Assembly: GCA_017828935.1 (NCBI GenBank)
Contig: JAGAUG010000078.1
Span: 1-19,103, forward strand
Source: Oscillospiraceae bacterium
GTDB taxonomy: Bacteria > Bacillota > Clostridia > Oscillospirales > Ruminococcaceae
DNA length: 19,103 bases
Direction of reading: 5' to 3'
Below the pieces are notes generated by a model. It worked only from the letters and a program-made list of their open reading frames with translations, was not told where the DNA came from and did no database searches. This document shows positions 1-4,201 of this stretch, piece by piece; the stretch's first letter is position 1; the number at the start of each line of letters is the position of its first letter. Both the position numbers and the translations under genes were made by a program.

Positions 1-297
1 ATTTATATCTAAATCTAAAAAAGCATTTTTTACACTTCCGGCTGTTCCTAACGGGAAGCTTTCTTCGACAAAAGACAAATTTATGTCTTTGTATTTTTGA
101 TTTTCAAACGAATCTATAATATAATTAGACAAATATTTAATTGTTATTTTAACAGATAAAATATTATGTTGTTGTAACAAATCTAAAACATAGTGTAAAA
201 TAGGTTTTCCACAAAGCTTTACCATCGGTTTAGGAATATTACAAGTGAGCGGTCTTAGGCGCGAGCCCTTTCCGCCAGCCATAATAATAGCATTCAT
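1..297 (-). CDS. Sugar-phosphate nucleotidyltransferase, N-terminal 99 residues (partial)
   Basis: The gene reads leftward and runs off the window edge, so only the N-terminal part is visible. It opens MNAIIMAGGKGSRLRPLT, the nucleotide-binding signature of the NTP_transferase family (GxGxRLxPLT), then KPMVKLCGKPILHYVLD, the usual second motif. LGTAGSVKNA, near residue 90, is the conserved loop contacting the nucleotide and sugar. Family members couple a sugar 1-phosphate to an NTP, giving NDP-sugar for cell-wall or capsule polysaccharide. The start is an ATG at 297 with AGGAG (310-314) 12 nt upstream. The missing C-terminus prevents deciding between glucose, mannose or N-acetylglucosamine 1-phosphate, or recognising a phosphomannomutase-type fusion as occurs in some Clostridia. 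Confidence 0.85.
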   Translation of the reverse strand, partial: MNAIIMAGGKGSRLRPLTCNIPKPMVKLCGKPILHYVLDLLQQHNILSVKITIKYLSNYIIDSFENQKYKDINLSFVEESFPLGTAGSVKNAFLDLDIN

Positions 298-346
298 GTT
301 TAGAATCAACTCCTAAAAAATATTTTATTAAAATTTATAAAATTAT

Positions 347-378
347 AGTGCCTAGTTAATATAAAATAACCAGACACT
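347..378 (-). terminator. Probable intrinsic terminator of the coat-protein operon
   Basis: A 12-bp stem (arms 347-358 and 367-378, two G-U pairs) lies just past the stop of the 394-705 gene on the minus strand. It is followed by an AT-rich tail containing TTTT runs rather than a pure U-tract, so termination strength is uncertain. It separates the coat operon from the nucleotidyltransferase gene, which has its own ribosome binding site. Confidence 0.5.
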
Positions 379-393
379 TTATATATTTTTAAA

Positions 394-705
394 CTAACTG
401 TTTTTATATTTTTGCTTTGCTTGAGAGACTTTTTGTTGTTCGGCCTGTTGGACAGCGTACCAGCCACGTTTTTGCATCTCTGAAAAAACTTCGAATTGGA
501 TTTGATGTTCTTCGTTTAAGATATTCATAAATTCGTTTTTAACAGCCGGGTTAGAACACTCGTTAGCAAATGTATTATAATTTTCTGTTGCAAATTTTTG
601 AGACGAGAGAGCGTCGGTTAACATCTCTTTTTCGCCAAAACAATTAGAGTTAAGACAGCTAGTAAAATTATTAGAGCTTGAATTATTATTATTATTTACT
701 GACAT
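394..705 (-). CDS. CotF-like spore coat protein (103 aa)
   Basis: A small helical protein of the coat F / ferritin-like helical family. The first ~20 residues are Asn/Ser-rich and low in complexity. From about residue 24 the pattern GEKEMLTDALSSQKF...NTFANEC...VKNEFMNILNEEHQIQ is the helical repeat of this family. The C-terminal GWY(A)VQQAEQQKVSQAKQ is the typical tail found in many clostridial coat proteins. Members sit on the spore surface and are made in the mother cell; that role is family knowledge. It starts at ATG 705 with a perfect AGGAGG (715-720) nine bases upstream. It is the second gene of a two-gene unit, 25 bp after its smaller homolog. I found no convincing sporulation sigma-factor promoter in the AT-rich upstream DNA. 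Confidence 0.8.
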   Translation of the reverse strand: MSVNNNNNSSSNNFTSCLNSNCFGEKEMLTDALSSQKFATENYNTFANECSNPAVKNEFMNILNEEHQIQFEVFSEMQKRGWYAVQQAEQQKVSQAKQKYKNS

Positions 706-730
706 AGAGTTAATCCTCCTAATTAATTTT

Positions 731-916
731 TTAATTTAATTGATTTAATAATCTATCGTAATGATTTTGATGTTTAGATGCTATCTGTTCACATTTGGTT
801 TTGATTTGAGGGTCTGAGCTCGCTTGAGCGTAAAGCTGATATTTTTTTATTAAAACCTGTTCATTAGATAATTGATCTTCGATAGCAGAAAGTTCTTTAG
901 AAGTTAAGTTTGACAT
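731..916 (-). CDS. Small spore coat-associated protein (61 aa)
   Basis: A 61-residue, two-helix protein starting MSNLTSKELSAIEDQLS, with QASSDPQIKTKCEQIASKH in the second half. This resembles a short protein regularly found beside CotF-like genes in Clostridia and annotated as spore coat protein; recognition is from pattern, not search. A further in-frame ATG exists at 925, but it lies on top of the AGGAGA ribosome binding site (925-930). The ATG at 916, eight bases downstream of that site, is therefore the real start. It is the first gene of the operon with the 394-705 gene and is divergent from the secreted protein at 1157. No signal peptide or membrane segment is present. Confidence 0.75.
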   Translation of the reverse strand: MSNLTSKELSAIEDQLSNEQVLIKKYQLYAQASSDPQIKTKCEQIASKHQNHYDRLLNQLN

Positions 917-1065
917 AATTAACATCTCCTTTTGAATTTAATTTTTATTAATTTATTATTTTAAGTTCCTTGCTATATAATTATTATTAGTTTTGATATT
1001 AATAATTATTCTAGTAAACTAAAATTTATAAAAAAAAAATTCAAAAAAATTTTTTGTAATAACTA

Positions 1066-1094
1066 TTGACTTTATATTAATAATTGTGTATAAT
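1066..1094 (+). promoter_or_regulatory. Sigma-A promoter of the secreted-protein gene
   Basis: TTGACT (1066-1071), a 17-bp spacer and TATAAT (1089-1094). This gives a predicted start near 1101 and a leader of about 56 nt before the AGGAGG (1141-1146) that serves ATG 1157. It lies in the divergent region shared with the coat operon. Confidence 0.85.
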
Positions 1095-1156
1095 AAGATT
1101 GTAATCTATTTAATATTCGTAATGTTTAAAAATTAAAAGAAGGAGGACAAGTTATT

Positions 1157-2278
1157 ATGAATAATAAAAATAAATCATTATCTTTATTAATGGCAACAGC
1201 AACTGTTGCGACTTTAGGCGTTGGTAGCGCAGTGACTTCATTTGGTGCTTATACTCAAAGTGAAGCAGACAATAAAATTCAAGAATTAACAGGTTTAGTT
1301 AACGCGGTAACTAATCTGGTTGCGGCTACTGATATTAGCTATGAAACATTGTTGAGTTGGATTGGAGACACAGATGATACTAGTAATATTAGCCAAGGAG
1401 ACAAAAGCAAAATAATATCTTGGTTAAATACAAATAAATTAGCTTATGAGACTGACGAAAAAGGTTCTATTTCAAGTATTACTGTTGGAAGTAAAAAGTA
1501 TACTAGATCAGAGATTTTTACGTTGTTAAAGGAAGGTAAAGATTATATTAAGCCTAACCCTACCGGCGGCGGCAGCGATGGGTTCGTTGTGACATCAGGT
1601 TCAGGTTCAGGTTCAAGTTCAGGTTCAAGTTCAGGTTCAGGTTCAGGTTCAAGTTCAGGTTCAAGTTCAAGCTCGACACAGACTAAGTCAGATACTGTAG
1701 TAGAAACTACATCGACTGTTACTGCTCAATATAAGATGGACGAAATTCTAACTAGTACACAAGTTGATTTTGGACAGATGGTTGAAAGTTTAAAAAATGC
1801 AAAAGAAGATACAGCTGTAACTTTGGATGTTGGTAACGCTAAATGGATTATCGAGAAAAAAGGTCTAGATATGACAAAAGCTGCTAATTTCTCATTTAAC
1901 CCAGCAGTTGCAACAACTGAAGTGAGTCATGCAGTTGGAGTTATTCCAGAAGAAGTTAAAAAAGTTGCTGAAGGAAAGTCTAACGTTGTTATTAACTTTA
2001 CTGAAAAACAAGTTGTAGATACTAAAAAAAATCAAGAGTTGCCATTTAACGCTAAAGTTGCTGTTACTGTTGGTTCTCAATACGCTAACAAAAAGATGAA
2101 AGTTTATTATATCGTTAACGGAAAGAGTTACAATTTAGGGTCAGTTGTTATCGATAAAAACGGAAGAGTTATTTGTAACTTTAAAGTAATCGGTGACTTC
2201 GTTCTTGTTGAAGATACGCCATCTGTTGATGCGACAGCAAAACCAGAATCTGATAAAAATATGTTAGTGACAAAATAA
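1157..2278 (+). CDS. Secreted protein with Ser/Gly linker and C-terminal beta domain (373 aa)
   Basis: Residues 1-31 form a classic signal peptide: basic NNKNK, a hydrophobic Ala/Leu/Val core, and a cleavage region near SFGA. Residues ~32-145 are a soluble N-terminal region of unknown fold. Residues ~147-174 are a pure Ser/Gly linker encoded by tandem GGTTCA/AGTTCA hexamers. The C-terminal ~180 residues end in a pattern common in clostridial extracellular proteins: KVYYIVNGKSYNLGSVVID followed by GRVICNFKVIGDFVLVED. That pattern looks like a Val-rich beta-sandwich. There is no LPxTG motif and no S-layer homology repeat, so it is probably released or held non-covalently. A strong sigma-A promoter, consensus ribosome binding site (10-nt spacing) and strong terminator suggest a highly expressed monocistronic gene. 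No enzymatic motif is visible and the function is unknown. Confidence 0.85.
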   Translation: MNNKNKSLSLLMATATVATLGVGSAVTSFGAYTQSEADNKIQELTGLVNAVTNLVAATDISYETLLSWIGDTDDTSNISQGDKSKIISWLNTNKLAYETDEKGSISSITVGSKKYTRSEIFTLLKEGKDYIKPNPTGGGSDGFVVTSGSGSGSSSGSSSGSGSGSSSGSSSSSTQTKSDTVVETTSTVTAQYKMDEILTSTQVDFGQMVESLKNAKEDTAVTLDVGNAKWIIEKKGLDMTKAANFSFNPAVATTEVSHAVGVIPEEVKKVAEGKSNVVINFTEKQVVDTKKNQELPFNAKVAVTVGSQYANKKMKVYYIVNGKSYNLGSVVIDKNGRVICNFKVIGDFVLVEDTPSVDATAKPESDKNMLVTK

Positions 2279-2331
2279 AGATAATTTAGTGAATTATATA
2301 AATTTATATAATTAGATTACGAGTTGATTTA

Positions 2332-2372
2332 AGCCCCTTTGGATTTAATAAATCCGAAGGAGCTGTTTTTTT
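2332..2372 (+). terminator. Intrinsic terminator of the secreted-protein gene
   Basis: A 15-bp stem (2332-2346 with 2350-2364, one mismatch and one G-T pair) has a 3-nt loop. G plus seven T follow (2366-2372). It lies 54 bp after the stop codon and is a strong rho-independent terminator. Confidence 0.9.
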
Positions 2373-2436
2373 GGTTCTTTGTCAAGAGCTCAGGTAGAAA
2401 ATCCCGTAAATAGTTTTTTGTGAGGAGTATTATGTT

Positions 2437-2601
2437 ATGCTACCTCTTTTTTGTTGTCTGTATTTGAGCTCTATTCTTGTTACACCCCGACATTTATTAT
2501 AGAGCCTTAAATACATAAAAAAATTGATGTCTTTTCGCGTAATAATCATATTCGTAAAAAACATCAACTTTAACATCGATTTAAATAACCACAAAGATTA
2601 G
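2437..2601 (+). pseudogene. Broken peptide frame of toxin-like copy A
   Basis: GAGGAG (2422-2427) is nine bases upstream of ATG 2437, which opens a hydrophobic 21-residue frame (MLPLFCCLYLSSILVTP...) ending at TAG 2500-2502. In the same frame, after that stop, comes SLKYIKKLMS...IIIF...NNHKD and a second TAG at 2599-2601. This second part is collinear with the C-terminal 28 residues of the intact peptide at 2883-3014, sharing YIKKLMS, IIIF and NNHKD. I see no sense promoter upstream, so this looks like a decayed or chimeric paralog. Alternatively the 21-residue hydrophobic peptide alone could be a separate product. The 8-bp arms AGAGCTCA/TGAGCTCT (2385-2392 and 2465-2472) frame the Shine-Dalgarno. 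Confidence 0.35.
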
Positions 2602-2630
2602 TTCTAAATAACCCTAATGATCTTTTCTTT
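2517..2630 (-). ncRNA. Predicted antisense RNA of copy A
   Basis: Predicted from sequence only. A perfect minus-strand promoter (2637-2665) places a start near 2630. An intrinsic terminator on the same strand ends near 2517: stem 2561-2567 with 2524-2530, extended by a TTTT/AAAA helix, then seven U (2523-2517). The length is ~114 nt. The first ~47 nt are nearly identical to the copy B antisense RNA (two changes) and the rest has diverged. It is antisense to the broken copy A peptide frame and could pair with the 3' end of the copy B toxin RNA through the shared segment. Confidence 0.55.
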
Positions 2631-2636
2631 GTTTTT

Positions 2637-2665
2637 ATTATATCAAAAATTTTTTCTCTTGTCAA
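2637..2665 (-). promoter_or_regulatory. Antisense promoter, copy A
   Basis: Read on the minus strand: TTGACA (2665-2660), 17-bp spacer, TATAAT (2642-2637). This is an exact consensus sigma-A promoter. It is identical to the copy B promoter 413 bp away. Confidence 0.85.
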
Positions 2666-2702
2666 ATCTAAAATTTTTATAAATTTAGAAGTTAAGAGTT
2701 CT

Positions 2703-2718
2703 CGGCGCTTCAGCGCCG
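2703..2718. repeat. GC-rich hairpin, REP-like, copy 1
   Basis: CGGCGC-TTCA-GCGCCG, preceded by GTTCT and followed by AAAACC. A 6-bp pure GC stem stands out against AT-rich surroundings. The second copy (3116-3131) has the loop reverse-complemented (TGAA). A related element lies at 17377-17395. Confidence 0.75.
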
Positions 2719-2749
2719 AAAACCAAGATTAAATTTTTTAGCTTAAAAA

Positions 2750-2778
2750 TTGACAGGCGAATAAAAATAATATATAAT
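2750..2778 (+). promoter_or_regulatory. Consensus promoter of the toxin-like mRNA
   Basis: TTGACA (2750-2755), 17-bp spacer, TATAAT (2773-2778): a perfect match to the sigma-A consensus. The predicted start is near 2785, just before the 5' arm of the long-range helix at 2788. It faces the antisense promoter at 3050-3078. Confidence 0.9.
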
Positions 2779-2826
2779 AGAACTCGACAAAGAAAAGATA
2801 AAAAAATAGGGTTATTAATCTTTGTG

Positions 2827-2880
2827 GGACATCCCCAACTTCACAGTTATATAATTTTAGGAAGTTTGGAGGTGATGTCC
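2827..2880 (+). promoter_or_regulatory. Hairpin sequestering the toxin Shine-Dalgarno
   Basis: GGACATC (2827-2833) pairs with GATGTCC (2874-2880). CCAACTTC (2835-2842) pairs with GAAGTTTGG (2861-2869, one bulged T). The ribosome binding site GGAGGTGA (2868-2875) falls inside the 3' side of this hairpin, three bases of it in the bulge or internal loop. Ribosome access would therefore require refolding, processing or breathing. Confidence 0.6.
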
Positions 2881-2882
2881 GA

Positions 2883-3014
2883 ATGAAGAAAAAAATAACT
2901 GGTCTATTTGGTTGGTTGTTTGAATACATAAAAAAACTTATGTCTCGCAATGTGTCGATTAAACACAAAGGAGACATAAATATAATCATATTTACAAATA
3001 ACCACAAAGATTAG
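2883..3014 (+). CDS. Candidate type I toxin peptide (43 aa)
   Basis: ATG 2883 is preceded by GGAGGTGA (2868-2875), with 10 nt between GGAGG and the start, so it has the signals of a translated gene. The peptide begins MKKKITGLFGWLFEYIKKLM, a basic N-terminus followed by an amphipathic helix with a hydrophobic face (I5, L8, F9, L12, F13, I16, L19). It continues with the basic SRNVSIKHKG, a short hydrophobic INIIIF and the tail TNNHKD. Size, charge and membrane affinity fit small membrane-active toxins of type I systems. I recognise no specific named family. The stop lies inside the 3' pairing arm. The convergent antisense RNA covers codons ~16-43 and the 3' UTR. A homologous C-terminal segment occurs in copy A. 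It could instead be a leaderless bacteriocin-like or regulatory peptide, but the antisense arrangement favours toxin-antitoxin. Confidence 0.6.
   Translation: MKKKITGLFGWLFEYIKKLMSRNVSIKHKGDINIIIFTNNHKD
2930..2979 (-). terminator. Intrinsic terminator of the copy B antisense RNA
   Basis: Read on the minus strand, TTATGTCTC (2979-2971) pairs with GAGACATAA (2946-2938), enclosing an inner TGTGT/ACACA helix. Seven T follow (2936-2930). Copy A has a different stem (TTGATGT/ACATCAA) at the same place followed by the same T-run. Confidence 0.75.
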
Positions 3015-3043
3015 TTTCAAATAACCCTAATGATCTTTTCTTT
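2930..3043 (-). ncRNA. Candidate antisense antitoxin RNA, copy B
   Basis: Predicted from signals only. The promoter at 3050-3078 gives a start near 3043. The RNA runs leftward ~114 nt to an intrinsic terminator: outer stem 2971-2979 with 2938-2946, inner stem 2963-2967 with 2951-2955, then seven U (2936-2930). It is fully complementary to the 3' half of the peptide message. Its own 5' part can fold (CAAAGA with TCTTTG, TTAG with CTAA). Its first ~40 nt mimic the toxin message's own 5' end, so both compete for the same 3' arm of that message. Known 3'-overlapping type I antitoxins such as RatA and SR4 act by promoting RNase III decay; the same action is inferred here. Confidence 0.65.
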
Positions 3044-3049
3044 GTTTTT

Positions 3050-3078
3050 ATTATATCAAAAATTTTTTCTCTTGTCAA
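3050..3078 (-). promoter_or_regulatory. Antisense promoter, copy B
   Basis: Read on the minus strand: TTGACA (3078-3073), 17-bp spacer, TATAAT (3055-3050), an exact consensus. It abuts the T-run ending the sense transcript (3045-3049), giving compact convergent transcription. Confidence 0.9.
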
Positions 3079-3115
3079 ATCTAAAATTTTTATAAATTTA
3101 GAAGTTAAGAGTTCT

Positions 3116-3131
3116 CGGCGCTGAAGCGCCG
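3116..3131. repeat. GC-rich hairpin, REP-like, copy 2
   Basis: CGGCGC-TGAA-GCGCCG, the exact reverse complement of the element at 2703-2718, although the flanking DNA is in direct orientation. It lies upstream of the antisense promoter and outside both predicted transcripts. Confidence 0.75.
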
Positions 3132-3290
3132 AAAACCAAGATTAAATTTTTGTCAAATTTTATTTTCTAGATTTTTTGAGATTTTTAAATTTGACTAATC
3201 AAGAAAACAAGTGACGCCTAAAAAATTATTAGATAATAAATTTATGGAAGTTCAAACATAAAAACTAGAATTTAAACGTGTTTACATATC

Positions 3291-3308
3291 CTAAAAATAT
3301 ATTTTTAG
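3291..3308. promoter_or_regulatory. Candidate operator: 18-bp perfect palindrome
   Basis: CTAAAAATATATTTTTAG reads the same on both strands and directly abuts the -35 hexamer at 3309. Position and symmetry suggest a dimeric repressor or activator site for the membrane-protein gene at 3358. AT-richness raises the chance of coincidence. Confidence 0.4.
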
Positions 3309-3337
3309 TTGAAAATAAATTTAATATTTGTTATAAT
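3309..3337 (+). promoter_or_regulatory. Promoter of the YcxB-like gene
   Basis: TTGAAA (3309-3314), 17-bp spacer, TATAAT (3332-3337). The predicted start near 3344 is almost on the GAGGTG ribosome binding site (3345-3350), giving a very short leader of ~14 nt. Confidence 0.75.
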
Positions 3338-3357
3338 ATATTGCGAGGTGATATTTT

Positions 3358-3858
3358 ATGTCAGAAATATATTTCGAAAACAAATTTTATTTTAATAAAA
3401 AGATGGCTCGAGAATACTCTAGTAAAATATTATTAAAAAGTTCTCGTTTTATACTAAATATAAGTTCTTTTATTTGCCTAGTTTCAGCAATAATTAATTA
3501 TTATTATTATAATTATAATATATTTAATATTTATCTTTTTATTTGTTGTATATTTTTTTTATCTGCAAGTTTGTTCTTGCCTTTTTATTCTTCTATGAAG
3601 ATGATAAAAAACTCAAAAATTTTAAATAATAACAAGATTCCTGAAACAAAAGTTGTTTTTGATAATAATAATATTTTATTAACTGAAGGCAATATCAATA
3701 TGAAATTTAACTATTCTCAAATCATAAAAATTTATAATTTAAAATATTTAAGTATTTTAATGATAAACAAAAAAAACGGAATAATAATCGATCCAAATAA
3801 ATTTACAAAAGGTAATTTTGATGGTTTTAAAAAATTTATCAATAAAAAATACAAGTAA
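3358..3858 (+). CDS. YcxB-like small membrane protein (166 aa)
   Basis: Residues 1-30 are cytoplasmic and polar. Two membrane helices follow (about 31-48 and 57-77), separated by a Tyr/Asn-rich turn. The cytoplasmic C-terminal domain (about 90-166) has the pattern VVFDNNNILLTEG...KFNYSQIIKIYNLKYLSILMINKKNGIIIDPNKF. That matches the YcxB-like family (two helices plus a PH-like beta domain). The role of that family is not established. ATG 3358 has GAGGTG seven bases upstream and its own promoter. It stands alone between the antisense region and tRNA-Arg. Codon use is extremely AT-rich, with runs of Asn, Ile, Lys and Tyr. Confidence 0.7.
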   Translation: MSEIYFENKFYFNKKMAREYSSKILLKSSRFILNISSFICLVSAIINYYYYNYNIFNIYLFICCIFFLSASLFLPFYSSMKMIKNSKILNNNKIPETKVVFDNNNILLTEGNINMKFNYSQIIKIYNLKYLSILMINKKNGIIIDPNKFTKGNFDGFKKFINKKYK

Positions 3859-3981
3859 TTATTATTAATTTTTTTATAATATTAAGTAGTTTAGTCAATA
3901 AAAATCCTATGCTTTTATAAATATGACTATAGATATATAAAAAAAAACTTAGAAATATTATGTATTTTTTCTAAATATCTA

Positions 3982-4010
3982 TTGACAAAAAAATATATAG
4001 TGAGTATAAT
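3982..4010 (+). promoter_or_regulatory. Promoter of tRNA-Arg
   Basis: TTGACA (3982-3987), 17-bp spacer, TATAAT (4005-4010). This exact consensus promoter lies 32 bp ahead of the mature tRNA 5' end. No other promoter is obvious before the transporter gene at 4202, so read-through into it is possible. The 123 bp between the YcxB-like stop and this promoter show only AT-rich sequence. Confidence 0.85.
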
Positions 4011-4041
4011 ATTACTTGTGATGTTATTTTGACAATATCTT

Positions 4042-4118
4042 CCGCCCGTAGCTTAATTGGATAGAGCATCAGATTCCGGTTCTGAAGGTTACAGGTTCAA
4101 GTCCTGTTGGGCGGGCCA
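4042..4118 (+). tRNA. tRNA-Arg(CCG)
   Basis: A complete 77-nt cloverleaf. The acceptor arms CCGCCCG and TGGGCGG pair (one G-U). The D arm is GCTTAATTGGATAGAGC. The anticodon stem TCAGA/TCTGA holds loop TTCCGGT with anticodon CCG. The variable loop is AGGTT, and the T arm is ACAGG-TTCAAGT-CCTGT. Discriminator G and an encoded CCA complete it. It reads CGG arginine codons, which should be rare in so AT-rich a genome. A weak AT-only stem with a T-rich tail follows (about 4146-4184), perhaps a partial terminator. Confidence 0.95.
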
Positions 4119-4201
4119 GATAGTTGTTTATAAAAAAACGCAAGACAAAAAATGATTTTTGACAGATATTTTTGTGTTTTATTTTAGGAGGAGTTTTCTC
4201 A

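Larger units (their letters stand above)
2510..2738. repeat. Direct repeat copy A (pairs with 2923-3151)
   Basis: Copy A matches copy B at a constant offset of 413 bp. Positions 2583-2738 are near identical to 2996-3151 (four mismatches in 156 bp), and 2510-2532 is largely conserved. The ~50 bp in between have diverged without any net change of length. The conserved parts hold the antisense promoter, the antisense RNA 5' end and the GC-rich hairpin; the diverged part is the body of the antisense RNA. Confidence 0.9.
2785..3049 (+). other. Structured toxin-like mRNA with paired 5' and 3' ends
   Basis: The predicted transcript is ~265 nt. Its ends are complementary in three blocks: 2788-2799 with 3033-3044 (12 bp), 2807-2816 with 3020-3029 (10 bp) and 2817-2827 with 3002-3012 (11 bp). 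These are separated by small internal loops. The outermost helix is followed by five T (3045-3049), so it may also act as the terminator. Inside are a Shine-Dalgarno hairpin (2827-2880), the 43-codon peptide gene, and the sense face of the antisense terminator hairpin. Pairing of 5' and 3' ends that silences the full-length message is known for type I toxin mRNAs such as hok and AapA. Applying that here is inference. Confidence 0.6.
2923..3151. repeat. Direct repeat copy B (pairs with 2510-2738)
   Basis: Copy B is the second copy of the 229-bp collinear repeat and contains the C-terminal half of the 43-residue peptide, the antisense RNA gene, its promoter and the GC hairpin. Four substitutions separate 2996-3151 from 2583-2738. 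Two lie in the antisense 5' loop and two invert the loop of the GC hairpin. Positions ~2946-2995 are unlike the equivalent stretch of copy A. Confidence 0.9.

Noticed and set aside
2738..3007. Minus-strand open frame of 89 codons across the toxin region
   Set aside because: It is the complement of the peptide gene, with no ribosome binding site, and it ends at the sense promoter. The antisense strand is better explained by a short terminated RNA.
2785..3049. 6S RNA, SRP RNA, RNase P RNA or retron msr-msd as explanation for the structured transcript
   Set aside because: Conserved cores of SRP RNA (GGAAGCAGC) and RNase P RNA are absent. A translated frame with a perfect Shine-Dalgarno lies inside, no reverse transcriptase is nearby, and a convergent antisense promoter would be unexpected for 6S RNA.
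2510..3151. Insertion sequence or MITE
   Set aside because: The two copies are direct and share promoter-antisense-terminator structure. I see no transposase, no terminal inverted repeats bounding both copies and no target-site duplication.
3152..3195. Inverted repeat GTCAAATTT...AAATTTGAC as an extra promoter pair
   Set aside because: The TTGAC at each end resembles a -35, but no -10 hexamer lies at suitable spacing on either strand.
4172..4201. Upstream TTG start for the Na/Pi transporter
   Set aside because: The AGGAGGAG ribosome binding site lies inside this extension and is correctly spaced for GTG 4202.
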